This document shows positions 16,612 to 25,668 of a stretch of 64,000 bases of DNA, in pieces (position 1 is the stretch's first letter; every line of letters starts with the position of its first letter). The translations under genes and the position numbers were made by a program. The stretch lies in assembly GCF_000709345.1 (NCBI RefSeq), contig NZ_KL448323.1, positions 2,796,346 to 2,860,345 on the forward strand, written 5' to 3'. This DNA comes from Polaromonas glacialis (GTDB lineage: Bacteria > Pseudomonadota > Gammaproteobacteria > Burkholderiales > Burkholderiaceae_C). The notes beneath the pieces were generated by a model. It had not been told where the DNA came from, did no database searches, and saw only the letters and a list, made by a program, of their open reading frames with translations.

Positions 16612-18069
16612 ATGAAATCCAGGCTTCTTTGTACTTTCGCCGCCGCAGCGGCACTCTTTGGTGGAGCAGCGGCTGCGGCCGTCAACCTGCCGCAACTCAA
16701 CATCGACAAAACGCAGACCACCGTGTCCGGGTTGTCGTCGGGCGGCTTCATGGCGGCGCAGCTGCATGTGGCGTATTCCGCAACCTTCAAGAAAGGCGCG
16801 GGCATCGTGGCAGGCGGTCCTTTCTACTGCGCCGAGGGCTCCATCACCAACGCCACCGGGCGCTGCATGGCCAGCCCGGCGGGCATACCCACCAGCAGCC
16901 TGGTCGCCACCACCAACAGCTGGGCCAGCCAGGGTAGCATTGACCCGGTCGTGAACCTGCAGGACTCAAAAGTCTATTTGTTTTCGGGCTCCATCGACAG
17001 CACGGTCAAGACCGGCGTGATGGATGCGCTGAAAACCTACTACAGCAGCTTTGTGCCAGCCGCCAACGTGGTCTATAAAAAAGACATCGCTGCCGAGCAC
17101 GCCATGATCACCGACGACTACGGCAGCGGCTGTTCGACCAAAGGCTCGCCCTACATCAACGACTGCAACTTCGACCTGGCCGGCGCGATGCTGGCGCACC
17201 TCTACGGCACGCTGAACCCGCGCAACAGCGGCACGCTGGCGTCCGGCAATTTTGTCGAATTCAACCAGAGCCAGTTCATCACCGGGCACGGCATGGCGCC
17301 CACCGGCTGGGCCTACATTCCGCAGGCCTGCACGGCGGGCACGCAGTGCCGCGTGCATGTGGTGCTGCACGGCTGCCAGCAAAACGTCACGCTGGTGCAG
17401 CAGCAGTACGTTCGCAACACCGGGTACAACCGCTGGGCCGACAGCAACAACATGGTCATGATCTACCCGCAGACCAGCACCCAGGCAACCAACAGCTGCT
17501 GGGACTGGTGGGGTTATGACAGCGCCAATTACGCCAGGAAGTCCGGCCCGCAGATGGTCGCCATCAAGGCCATGGTGGACCAGGTTTCCGCAGGTACCAC
17601 CACGCCGCCGCCCGCCGCATTGCCGGCACCGTCCGGTCTGGCCACCTCCAATGCAAGCGCCAGCAGCATGAACCTGAACTGGAACGCCGTGACCGGCGCG
17701 ACCGGCTACAACGTCTATCGCAATGCCAACAAGACCAATGCCCTGCCGGTCACAATCACCAGCTACATCGACACCGGCCTGGCAGCGGCGACCACGTACA
17801 GCTGGACCGTCAAGGCGGTGGACGGCAACAACCTGGAAAGCGTGGCGTCGACTGCCGCCGCCGGCACCACCACGGGAACGCCGCCGCCTGCAGCGACCTG
17901 CTACAGCGCGTCAAACTATGCGCACACAGTGGCGGGACGCGCGTATGTGCTCTACGGCTACACCTATGCCAATGGCTCCGGACAGTCCATGGGCTTGTGG
18001 AACATCTACACCACCCAAACGCTGAAGCTGACAGGCAGCAATTACTACGTGATCGGCACCTGCCTCTAA
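16612..18069 (+). CDS. Extracellular poly(3-hydroxybutyrate) depolymerase, type II catalytic domain with Fn3 linker
   Basis: The 485-aa secreted enzyme has a signal peptide (residues 1-23). Its catalytic domain has the lipase box GLSSG at 40-44 (Ser42) very near the N-terminus and the oxyanion-hole segment VVLHGCQQN only after it, the circularly permuted order that defines type II PHB depolymerases. Likely triad partners are the Asp in SGSIDSTVK and the His in AEHAMITDD. A Pro/Thr linker leads to a fibronectin-III domain (LPAPSGLATSNASASSMNLN onward) and a C-terminal domain (SASNYAHTVAGRAYVLYG) that probably binds the polymer. It degrades PHB outside the cell to hydroxybutyrate oligomers. It stands alone, with an orphan binding protein downstream. 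Confidence 0.9.
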   Translation: MKSRLLCTFAAAAALFGGAAAAAVNLPQLNIDKTQTTVSGLSSGGFMAAQLHVAYSATFKKGAGIVAGGPFYCAEGSITNATGRCMASPAGIPTSSLVATTNSWASQGSIDPVVNLQDSKVYLFSGSIDSTVKTGVMDALKTYYSSFVPAANVVYKKDIAAEHAMITDDYGSGCSTKGSPYINDCNFDLAGAMLAHLYGTLNPRNSGTLASGNFVEFNQSQFITGHGMAPTGWAYIPQACTAGTQCRVHVVLHGCQQNVTLVQQQYVRNTGYNRWADSNNMVMIYPQTSTQATNSCWDWWGYDSANYARKSGPQMVAIKAMVDQVSAGTTTPPPAALPAPSGLATSNASASSMNLNWNAVTGATGYNVYRNANKTNALPVTITSYIDTGLAAATTYSWTVKAVDGNNLESVASTAAAGTTTGTPPPAATCYSASNYAHTVAGRAYVLYGYTYANGSGQSMGLWNIYTTQTLKLTGSNYYVIGTCL

Positions 18070-18092
18070 AGCCTGTCCAAAGGCAGGCGCGC

Positions 18093-18121
18093 CCGGGGCA
18101 AGGCTGGCTGGCTTGCCCCGG
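18093..18121 (+). terminator. Terminator-like hairpin after the PHB depolymerase gene
   Basis: A perfect 10-bp stem CCGGGGCAAG / CTTGCCCCGG with a 9-nt loop lies 24 nt after the stop. There is no T-run, so termination strength is uncertain. Confidence 0.5.
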
Positions 18122-18207
18122 CTGGCACGTCAATTCCATCCCGTTTGATCCAACACCGCAGGCCGGCTTTGCGGCGCCTGAATCACCCCCTTTTCCACGA
18201 AAAAATC

Positions 18208-19356
18208 ATGCAAAAACTCAAAATCTGGGCTCGACAGAGCCGACAAGTCCTGGCAGCGCTGTTGCTGTCCAACCTGGGAAGCCTTGCCTTTTCGGCAGAC
18301 CTGGTCATTGGTCAGGTGGCTCCGCTGTCCGGCGTACTGGCCAGCACCGGCAAGCAAATGGTGGTGGGCGGAAAAATCTATTTTGATTCCATCAATGCGC
18401 AGGGCGGCATCCATGGCGCCATGATCCGCCATGAAGTGGTCGACGATGGCTACAAGGTGCCTGAAACGGTTCGGCTGACACGCGAAATGCTGGCGCGTCC
18501 CGAAGTGATCGCGCTCTTTGGTTTTGCCGGCACGGCCAATGTGACGCAACTGCTGACCGACGGCGTGCTCGAAGCCGGCGGCGCCGCCCTGGTGGCGCCT
18601 TACACCGGCGGCGAATCGCTGCGCAACCCGTTCAACCCATGGATCTTTCACGTGCGCGCAGGCTATGCGGCTGAAGCCGAGCACATGGTGCAGCAGGTGA
18701 CGACGCTGGGCATGAAGCGGGTCGCGGTGATGTACCAGGACGACGGCTTCGGCAAAGCCGGCCTGCTCGGCGTCGAGAACGCACTGGCCAAACGCAATCT
18801 GAAGCTGGCGGCGGCGGCAGGCTATGAGCGCAACACCGACAAGGTCGAGGATGCCGTCAAAGCCATCAGGGCTTCCGACGCGCAGGCCGTCATCATGATC
18901 TCCGTCAACAAGCCGTCGGCGGCCTTCGTCAAGCAGTACCGCGAGGGCGGCGGCGGCGCCCGTCTTTACAACATTTCGGTGGTGGACCCGGTCGAGCTGG
19001 TCAAGCTGGCTGGCTTGAAGAACGTTCACGGCCTGGGCATCAGCCAGGTGGTTCCCTACCCTTTCGCGGCCAGTCTGCCGGTCGTGCGCCAATACCAGGA
19101 CCTGTTGAAAAAGTACGCGCCCAATGAAGTCGTCAACTACACCAGTTTTGAGGAATTCGTCGGCGCCAAGGTACTGGTCGAGGGCTTGCGCCGCGCCGGC
19201 CCCAACCCGACACGCGCCAAGGTGGTCAAGGCCCTGGAGTCCATCAACAACTATGACACTGGCGGTATCACGGTCAGCTACTCTGCGTCCAACCGCATCG
19301 GCTCGCGTTTTGTCGAGGTGACGGTGGTCAGCAACTCCGGCAAGCTGATGAAATAA
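18208..19356 (+). CDS. Branched-chain amino acid-type periplasmic binding protein (orphan)
   Basis: The 382-aa protein has a signal peptide cut near residue 30 (GSLAFSA/DLV) and the Peripla_BP_6 fold: VIGQVAPLSGVLASTGKQM, then FGFAGTANVTQLL and VAVMYQDDGFGKAG. It belongs to the LivK-like receptors, with no ATPase or permease gene next to it. It could feed another importer or act as a sensor. Position after the PHB depolymerase raises the idea that it binds a depolymerisation product, which is speculation. The start at 18208 is favoured because the signal peptide begins there. Confidence 0.8.
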   Translation: MQKLKIWARQSRQVLAALLLSNLGSLAFSADLVIGQVAPLSGVLASTGKQMVVGGKIYFDSINAQGGIHGAMIRHEVVDDGYKVPETVRLTREMLARPEVIALFGFAGTANVTQLLTDGVLEAGGAALVAPYTGGESLRNPFNPWIFHVRAGYAAEAEHMVQQVTTLGMKRVAVMYQDDGFGKAGLLGVENALAKRNLKLAAAAGYERNTDKVEDAVKAIRASDAQAVIMISVNKPSAAFVKQYREGGGGARLYNISVVDPVELVKLAGLKNVHGLGISQVVPYPFAASLPVVRQYQDLLKKYAPNEVVNYTSFEEFVGAKVLVEGLRRAGPNPTRAKVVKALESINNYDTGGITVSYSASNRIGSRFVEVTVVSNSGKLMK

Positions 19357-19462
19357 AAGCGCAGTGCCTGGCGCACAAGGCGCGCCTCTTATCATGTGAC
19401 GGTCTGAATGAAGTTGGCAGCGCTGTTTTGGCGCCTTGGTTGCCAAAAGATCAACCGGAGCA

Positions 19463-20296
19463 ATGATCGCCCCCATGGAGCTGGATTCACCCCTTGTCCG
19501 CAACGCGGTCCAGTCGCTGGCGCACCATGCGCTGCCGGCTTTCGCCATCATGCTGGCGGCAGTCATCGCCGCCGCCCTGGGCCTGGGCTGGCTGGGCCTG
19601 CGCTACGGCGTCCACCGGGGCACCAGCCGCTTTGCGCCGCTGGCCTACCTGCTGGGCTACCTGGCGCTGGGCTTCGGGCTGATCATCGGCGGCGCCTCGC
19701 TGTTTGCCGAGATCACCGAGAACCTGGGCGACGGCCGCAAGCTGGGCGAACTGGACCTTTTGTTTTCCGACACGGTCCGGTCCACCATCTCCCCTGGCGC
19801 GCTCAGGACTTTTGCCGTGCTGACGCATTTCGGCGACACGCTCACGCTGACCAGCCTGTGCGTTCTGGGCACGCTGTTATTGCTATGGAAGCGCCAGCGC
19901 GCCCTGTGCCTGGGCTGGGTGCTGGCGTTTGTCGGCAACGCGGTGCTGAACCGGACGCTGAAAAGCATTTTTGAACGCACCCGCCCCGTGCATGACAACG
20001 CCCTGGCCTTTGCCGACGGCTGGAGTTTCCCAAGCGGCCATGCGTCGGGTTCGGTCGTGGCCTACGGCATGCTGGCGTATGTGCTGGTGCGGCTGCTGCC
20101 CGCCCGCTTCGCCTGGGCGCGCCTGCCCGTAGTGGCGCTCGCGGCGGCGCTGGCTTTTACCGTGGGCAGCAGCCGCGTCTTTTTGCAGGTCCACTTTGCC
20201 AGCGACGTGCTGGCCGGTTTTGCCTCGGGCACGGCCTGGCTGGCGGTGTGCATCGGCGCGCTCGAACTCAGGCGCTACCGCCAGCGCAACCCCTGA
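19463..20296 (+). CDS. PAP2-family membrane phosphatase
   Basis: The 277-aa polytopic inner-membrane protein has the three PAP2 phosphatase motifs in order: KSIFERTRP, SFPSGHASGS and SRVFLQVHFASDVLAG, with catalytic His in the second and third. Such enzymes dephosphorylate lipid phosphates such as undecaprenyl-PP, phosphatidic acid or phosphatidylglycerol phosphate at the periplasmic face. GGAG 4-7 nt before the ATG at 19463 supports this start. No operon partner. Confidence 0.85.
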   Translation: MIAPMELDSPLVRNAVQSLAHHALPAFAIMLAAVIAAALGLGWLGLRYGVHRGTSRFAPLAYLLGYLALGFGLIIGGASLFAEITENLGDGRKLGELDLLFSDTVRSTISPGALRTFAVLTHFGDTLTLTSLCVLGTLLLLWKRQRALCLGWVLAFVGNAVLNRTLKSIFERTRPVHDNALAFADGWSFPSGHASGSVVAYGMLAYVLVRLLPARFAWARLPVVALAAALAFTVGSSRVFLQVHFASDVLAGFASGTAWLAVCIGALELRRYRQRNP

Positions 20297-20377
20297 GGCC
20301 CTCCCTGCGCAACGCCGTGGCCGCCAGAAGGTCATCTGAAAACAGCACAATCACCACAAGACTAAAAAAGGATATTT

Positions 20378-21745
20378 ATGAGCGATTTTGACTTTGACCT
20401 GTTCGTGATCGGCGGTGGCAGCGGCGGCGTGCGCGCGGCGCGCATGGCGGCGCAGCGCTGCGCGCGCGTCGGCCTGGCCGAAGTGGCCGAGATGGGCGGC
20501 ACCTGCGTCAACCTGGGCTGCATCCCGAAAAAGCTCTACAGCTACGCAGCCCACTTCGCCGAAAACTTCGAGGAATCGCACGGCTTCGGCTGGGTCGGCG
20601 AAGCGCCCGTGCTGAACTGGGACACGCTCAAATCCAACCGCGCCAGGGAAATTTCACGCCTCAACGGCATTTATGTGCAGCTGCTCAAAAGCTCGGGTGT
20701 TCATACCGTCAATGGCTGGGCCTGCCTGGTGGACGCGCACACGGTCGATGTCGGCGGCAAGCACTACACGGCCAAAAACATCCTGATCGCCACCGGCGGC
20801 AAGCCCAGCATTCCCGAATTTCCCGGCAGCGAGCATGTCATCAGCTCCAACGAGATGTTCGACCTGTCGCCGTTCCCCAAGCGCCTGCTGGTGGTCGGCG
20901 GCGGCTACATCGCCTGTGAATTCGCCTCGATCTTCAACGGACTCGGTTCCGATGTGACGCAGTTGTACCGGGGCCACCAGGTGCTGCGCGGTTTCGACGA
21001 GGAGGTGCGCACCTTCATCGCCGGCGAAATGGTCAAGAGCGGCGTGGCGCTGCACCTCAACACCGACGTCGCCTCCATCGAGCGCACCCGCGAAGGGCTG
21101 CAGGTGCGGCTGCTTGACGGCAGCCACATCACCGTCGATAGCGTGCTGTATGCCACCGGCCGCGTGCCGCTGGTCGAAGGCCTGGGCCTGGACGCGGCCG
21201 GCGTGCGGCAGGCCAAATCCGGCGCGGTCGAGGTGAACGAGCAGTACCAGACCTCGGTGCCGTCGATCTACGCCGTCGGCGACGTCACCGCGCGGGTGCA
21301 GCTCACGCCGGTGGCGCTGGCCGAGGCGATGGTCGTGGTCGACGTGCTGTTCGGCCCGCCAGCCGGGAAAAAGCCGCGCGGCATGCGCTACGACTTCATC
21401 CCGACCGCCGTGTTCACACATCCGAACATCGGCACGGTCGGCTACACCGAGGAAGAGGCGAGCGAGAAATTCGGCAAGATCAGCGTCTATAAAAGCGACT
21501 TCAAGGCGCTCAAGCACACGCTGAGCGGCAGCACCGAACGCACCCTGATGAAGCTGATCGTCGAGGACGCGACCGACCGCGTGGTCGGCCTGCACATGGT
21601 CGGCGCCGACGCCGGCGAGATCGTCCAGGGCTTTGCCGTGGCGATGAAGGCCGGCGCGACCAAGGCCGTGTTTGACAGCACCATCGGCATCCACCCGACG
21701 ATGGCCGAGGAATTCGTGACGATGCGCGAGGCGGTCAAGCGCTGA
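20378..21745 (+). CDS. gor: Glutathione-disulfide reductase
   Basis: The 455-aa FAD/NADPH enzyme has the N-terminal FAD motif FVIGGGSGGVRAAR, the redox-active pair in GGTCVNLGCIPKK (Cys43 and Cys48), the NAD(P)-binding motif VVGGGYIACEF, the second FAD motif SIYAVGDVT, and the C-terminal HPTMAEEFVTM with the catalytic His. It keeps glutathione reduced in the cytoplasm. AAAGGA precedes the ATG by 6-7 nt. Monocistronic; length matches the family. Confidence 0.92.
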   Translation: MSDFDFDLFVIGGGSGGVRAARMAAQRCARVGLAEVAEMGGTCVNLGCIPKKLYSYAAHFAENFEESHGFGWVGEAPVLNWDTLKSNRAREISRLNGIYVQLLKSSGVHTVNGWACLVDAHTVDVGGKHYTAKNILIATGGKPSIPEFPGSEHVISSNEMFDLSPFPKRLLVVGGGYIACEFASIFNGLGSDVTQLYRGHQVLRGFDEEVRTFIAGEMVKSGVALHLNTDVASIERTREGLQVRLLDGSHITVDSVLYATGRVPLVEGLGLDAAGVRQAKSGAVEVNEQYQTSVPSIYAVGDVTARVQLTPVALAEAMVVVDVLFGPPAGKKPRGMRYDFIPTAVFTHPNIGTVGYTEEEASEKFGKISVYKSDFKALKHTLSGSTERTLMKLIVEDATDRVVGLHMVGADAGEIVQGFAVAMKAGATKAVFDSTIGIHPTMAEEFVTMREAVKR

Positions 21746-21816
21746 ATCCTGCGGGGCGGCATGAATCCTGCACTGCCGCCCATGATGAATGCCCAAACCG
21801 CAAAGTGATCGAGTCC

Positions 21817-23316
21817 ATGCCCTACCTGCCCCCCTTCATCGCTCCCACCCGCTACCGCGACCCGGCGGCGGCGCTGGCGCAGGTGCGCGCCATTTACGAC
21901 CAGCAGATCAGCCACCTGCGCAGCGCCATGCAGCGCTACGTGGCCGGCGACAGCCTGCCCGGCCATGTGCGCGCCTGCTACCCGTTCGTGCGCATCCACA
22001 CCGAGACAGTGGCGCGGGCCATCCTGGAAACGCCAGACATCGTGCAGCTGAGCTACGGCTTTGTCGCCGGGCCGGGCCACTTTGAAACCACCCTGACGCG
22101 GCCCGACCTGTACAGCGACTATTACCTGGCGCAATTTCGCCTGCTGATGCAGAACCACGAGGTCGAACTCGAAGTGGGCACCAGCACGCAGCCGATCCCG
22201 ATCCACTTCTCGTTTGCCGAGAACGACCACATCGAGGGCACGATGAGCACGGCCCGGCGCATGCTGATGCGCGACGTGTTCGACCTGCCCGACCTGGCCG
22301 CCATGGACGACGGCATCGCCAACGGCACCTACGAAGCCAGCCCTGGCCAGCCGCAGCCGCTGTCGCTGTTCACGGCGGCACGCGTCGATTATTCGCTGCA
22401 GCGCCTGCGCCACTACACCGGCACCTCGCCGCACTGGTTCCAGAACTTCGTGCTATTCACCAACTACCAGTTCTACATTGACGAATTCGTTCGCCTGGGC
22501 CACCAGGAAATGTCCAATCCGGACAGCGAATACATCGCCTTCGTCGAGCCGGGCAACGTGCTGACGCGCCGCTCCGGCCTGGACGCGCAGGAAGGCGACG
22601 AGCTGGGCGTGCCGCCGCCGCGCCTGCCGCAGATGCCCGCCTACCACCTGGTGCGCGCCGACCGCACCGGCACCACCATGGTGAACATCGGCGTCGGGCC
22701 GGCCAATGCCAAGAACATCACCGACCATGTCGCCGTGCTGCGCCCGCATGCCTGGATCATGCTCGGCCACTGCGCCGGCCTGCGCAACAGCCAGCAGCTG
22801 GGCGACTATGTTCTGGCGCACGGCTATGTGCGCGAGGACCATGTGCTCGACGAGGAGCTGCCGCTGTGGGTGCCGATTCCGGCGCTGGCCGAGATCCAGG
22901 TCGCGCTGGAGGCGGCCGTGTCGGAAGTCACGCAGCTCAGGGGCCCGGAACTCAAGCGCATCATGCGCACCGGCACCGTTGCCTCGACCGACAACCGCAA
23001 CTGGGAACTGCTGCCCAACAACCAGCCGCAACGCCGCTTCAGCCAGAGTCGGGCGATTGCGCTGGACATGGAAAGCGCGACGATTGCGGCCAACGGCTTT
23101 CGCTTCCGGGTGCCTTACGGCACGCTGCTGTGCGTGAGCGACAAGCCGCTGCACGGCGAGATCAAGCTGCCGGGCATGGCGAACCAGTTCTACCGCGACC
23201 GGGTGGACCAGCATTTGCGCATTGGCATGCGGGCGGTGGAGCTGCTGCGGGCCGAGGGCATCAGCCAGTTGCACAGCCGCAAGCTGCGGAGTTTTTCGGA
23301 AGTGGCTTTTCAGTGA
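21817..23316 (+). CDS. amn: AMP nucleosidase
   Basis: The 499-aa protein matches AMP nucleosidase throughout: N-terminal regulatory domain (IAPTRYRDPAAALAQVRAIY; FSFAENDHIEGTMS) and a C-terminal nucleoside-phosphorylase-like catalytic domain (NIGVGPANAKNITDHVAVLR, PHAWIMLGHCAGLRNSQQLG, ALDMESATIAANG). It splits AMP into adenine and ribose-5-phosphate in purine salvage. A GTG four codons upstream is an alternative start. An ATAGC repeat begins immediately at the stop codon. Confidence 0.9.
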   Translation: MPYLPPFIAPTRYRDPAAALAQVRAIYDQQISHLRSAMQRYVAGDSLPGHVRACYPFVRIHTETVARAILETPDIVQLSYGFVAGPGHFETTLTRPDLYSDYYLAQFRLLMQNHEVELEVGTSTQPIPIHFSFAENDHIEGTMSTARRMLMRDVFDLPDLAAMDDGIANGTYEASPGQPQPLSLFTAARVDYSLQRLRHYTGTSPHWFQNFVLFTNYQFYIDEFVRLGHQEMSNPDSEYIAFVEPGNVLTRRSGLDAQEGDELGVPPPRLPQMPAYHLVRADRTGTTMVNIGVGPANAKNITDHVAVLRPHAWIMLGHCAGLRNSQQLGDYVLAHGYVREDHVLDEELPLWVPIPALAEIQVALEAAVSEVTQLRGPELKRIMRTGTVASTDNRNWELLPNNQPQRRFSQSRAIALDMESATIAANGFRFRVPYGTLLCVSDKPLHGEIKLPGMANQFYRDRVDQHLRIGMRAVELLRAEGISQLHSRKLRSFSEVAFQ

Positions 23317-23378
23317 TTTTTGCTATTTTTTGAATAGCTGCTTGCGCTTACTGGTAGTGCGCTAGAGTGCTTTTTTTC
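23316..23378 (+). repeat. ATAGC intergenic hairpin repeat at the 3' end of amn
   Basis: GCTATTTTTTGAATAGC forms a 6-bp hairpin; TTGCGC, TTACTGGTA, GTGCGC forms a second; a run of seven T follows. This is one of the best copies and looks like a composite terminator. Confidence 0.75.
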
Positions 23379-23429
23379 GTGAATGCTTCGCCATGTTCTG
23401 CGGGTTGATGGGCGGCGGGGGCTTTGATT

Positions 23430-24037
23430 GGTTTTGCTGGCCGGGGGTCGCCCGGCGGCAAGTAACTTTCCTTTGCTTCGCCAAAAGAAAGTCACCAAAG
23501 AAAAGGCGACCCGGCTGTCCGGGTCCCTGCGCTTCGCTTCGGGCAACCTGTGATGAGCGGCAAAAGCGGGGGTCCGCGCAAACTCGCTTCGCTCAGACAG
23601 CGCGCGGCCCTGATCCCGCTTTTGCCACTCATCACAGGCCCAGCCAGAACGGGACTTGCGGGAACGGATTCGGGGTCGGATTTCGGCGTTTATGCATCAA
23701 AAGTGCCGTTTGCGCTTGATAGGACTTCATAAGCAGCTATTGAATTAGTAGCGTTTGCTGTTTGGAAACTGGGGCTGTTTGGCTGTTTGGCTGTTTGGAT
23801 TTTTCCCCGCCTGTCCCGTCTGTCCGGGCCTGCGCTGCCCCGGAAAAACGGGATCAGGGCGGCGCGCTGTTTGAGCGCAGCGAGTTTGCGCCGACCCCTG
23901 TTTTTCCGGGGCAGCGCAGGTCGCCCGAAGCGAAGCGCAGGGACCCGGACAGTCGGGTCGCCTTTTCTTTGCTTACTTTCTTTTGGCGAAGCAAAAGAAA
24001 GTGAGTTGCCGCCGGGCACCCCCCGGCCAGCAAAACC
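23430..24037. repeat. ~610-nt nested-palindrome element, copy 1 (intact)
   Basis: Outer imperfect inverted repeats of ~115 nt (23430-23544 and 23923-24037) carry GCTTCGCCAAAAGAAAG and GGCGACCCGG blocks. Inside are two further palindromes: 23547-23570 with 23615-23638 (CCTGTGATGAG...CTCATCACAGG) and 23829-23849 with 23900-23920 (CCTGCGCTGCCCCGG and complement). Between them lie a minus-strand ATAGC repeat and an 8-nt tandem run (CTGTTTGG x3). ORFs inside exist on both strands but follow the palindromic symmetry and look non-coding. A second copy occurs at 44700-46465. No transposase. Confidence 0.8.
23696..23757 (-). repeat. ATAGC repeat, minus orientation, inside the palindromic element
   Basis: The complement reads GCTACTAATTCAATAGCTGC, then TCAAGCGCAAACGGCACTTTT. 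The same position in element copy 2 (46108-46170) holds a better copy, so it is a fixed part of the element. Confidence 0.6.
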
Positions 24038-24159
24038 ACGAGAAGCCAACCCAGCCAAAGATCAAGCAGCCCAAGCTTTACATTAATTCATCAAGCCCAA
24101 GGGATTACCCCACCATCACCGCCGCACAATGACCCAGCCCGCCCCCACCGTCTGACCCG

Positions 24160-25611
24160 ATGCCCCTTGAACCTCCCGCCCATCGCCTGCCCCGCAACCG
24201 CCTGGCCCCGCTGGCCTTGGCGCTGGCAGCGCTGCTTTCAGCCTGCGCCTCGACCACGCCAGCCAGTCCGAATCTGCCAGAAACACCGATCCCCACGGAA
24301 TGGTCAAGCGCTGCGCCCTACGCGCCAGCCAAGGCAGACACCGCGTCGCTGGCCGCCTGGTGGCAGGGCTTCAATGACCCGCAGCTGACCGCGCTGGTCA
24401 CCCAGGCCCTGCAAAACAACACCGACATCCGCACCGCGCAAGCCGCCTTGCTGCAGGCGCGCGCACTGCGCGACGTGAGCGCCGCCGGACTTGGCCCCCG
24501 GGTGGACACCTCGGCCTCGGCGCAGCGCAGCAAGTCGGGCGGGGGCCAGGCGGGCAACCTGTTCCAGGCCGGCTTTGATGCCAGCTGGGAACCCGACGTG
24601 TTTGGCGGCAACCGCAGCGCCTTGAGCGCGTCCGACGCCGATGTCGGGGCCGCCACGGCCAGCCTGGGCAATGTGCAAATATCGCTGGCCGCCGAAACCG
24701 CCATCAACTACCTGCAGCTGCGCGGGCTGCAGGCGCAGCGCCTGATTGCCCAGGGCAGCGTGGCGGCGCAGCGCGAGACGCTGCAGCTCACCCGCTGGCG
24801 CGCCCAGGCCGGGCTGGCGTCGTCGCTCGACGTGGAGCAGGGCATTGCCGCCAGCGAGCAGACCGCCGCGCAGATTCCGTCGCTCGACACCGGCATCGCG
24901 CAGGCGGCCAGCAGCCTGGCGGTGCTGACCGGCCAGTCGCCCGGCGTGCTGCGCAGCGCGCTGGCGACTGCCGCGCCGGTGCCGCAGGCGGCCGGCGACC
25001 TGGCGCTGGCCTTTCCGGCCGAAACGCTGCGCCAGCGCCCCGACGTGCGCGCCGCCGAGCACCGCATCAGCGGCGCGCTGGCCCGCGTGGCGCAGGCCGA
25101 CGCGGCGCGCTACCCCGGCTTTCAGATCAGCGGCTCGCTCGGCCTGCGCGCGCTGACGCTGGGAACGCTGACCGGCGGCGCGTCGGTCGCCAACGCGCTG
25201 CTGGCCAGCGTCTCGGTGCCGCTGTTCGACGGCGGCGCGGCGCGGGCGCAGGTGCGCGCGCAGCAGGCCGCGCTGGAGCAGGCGCGCCTTGGCTACCAGG
25301 CCACGGTGCTGATCGCACTGAAAGACGTGGAGGACGCGCTGGTGTCGCTGCAGGGAAACCGCGAGCGGCTGACCCGGCTGCAGGCGGCGGCTGAAGCGGC
25401 CGGCAATGCCGACCTGCTGGCGCGCCAGCGCTATGCCAGCGGGCTGATTGACTTTCGCGCGGTGCTGGAAACCCAGCGCACCTTGCTTTCGACACAGGAC
25501 AGCGTGGAAAGCACCCGCGCCAGCCTGAGCACCGACCATGTGCGGCTGTACAAGGCGCTGGGCGGCGGCTGGACGCGGGCGCTGGAGTTGTCGCCCGAGC
25601 CGCCGGCCTGA
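24160..25611 (+). CDS. Outer-membrane efflux lipoprotein, NodT/OprM family
   Basis: The 483-aa protein has a lipoprotein signal ending LLSACAS and the two outer-membrane-efflux repeats of TolC-like channels (SWEPDVFGGNRSALSASDADV; SVPLFDGGAARAQVRAQQ). LRQRPDVRAAEHRI is typical of NodT lipoproteins. It forms the trimeric exit duct of a tripartite pump with the adaptor at 25669 and the MacB-type ABC parts at 27006 and 27776. The start is placed at the first ATG; the leader is somewhat long. Confidence 0.88.
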   Translation: MPLEPPAHRLPRNRLAPLALALAALLSACASTTPASPNLPETPIPTEWSSAAPYAPAKADTASLAAWWQGFNDPQLTALVTQALQNNTDIRTAQAALLQARALRDVSAAGLGPRVDTSASAQRSKSGGGQAGNLFQAGFDASWEPDVFGGNRSALSASDADVGAATASLGNVQISLAAETAINYLQLRGLQAQRLIAQGSVAAQRETLQLTRWRAQAGLASSLDVEQGIAASEQTAAQIPSLDTGIAQAASSLAVLTGQSPGVLRSALATAAPVPQAAGDLALAFPAETLRQRPDVRAAEHRISGALARVAQADAARYPGFQISGSLGLRALTLGTLTGGASVANALLASVSVPLFDGGAARAQVRAQQAALEQARLGYQATVLIALKDVEDALVSLQGNRERLTRLQAAAEAAGNADLLARQRYASGLIDFRAVLETQRTLLSTQDSVESTRASLSTDHVRLYKALGGGWTRALELSPEPPA

Positions 25612-25668
25612 GCCGCGCCTGACGCATCCCTTTTGTCCCCCATTTCACACGCCGTCCGCGCACACGCC

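Noticed and set aside
18123..18137. TGGCACG-N4-TTCC before the orphan binding protein as a sigma-54 promoter
   Set aside because: The -12 GC is replaced by CC; the GC is nearly invariant in real sites.
18130..19566. A 478-codon minus-strand frame opposite the orphan binding protein
   Set aside because: The plus strand has a signal peptide and Peripla_BP motifs; the minus frame is a composition artefact.
23310..24086. Several short frames with motifs like FFWRSK inside the palindromic element
   Set aside because: Frames recur on both strands because of the inverted repeats and are often annotated as hypothetical proteins; I treat them as noncoding.
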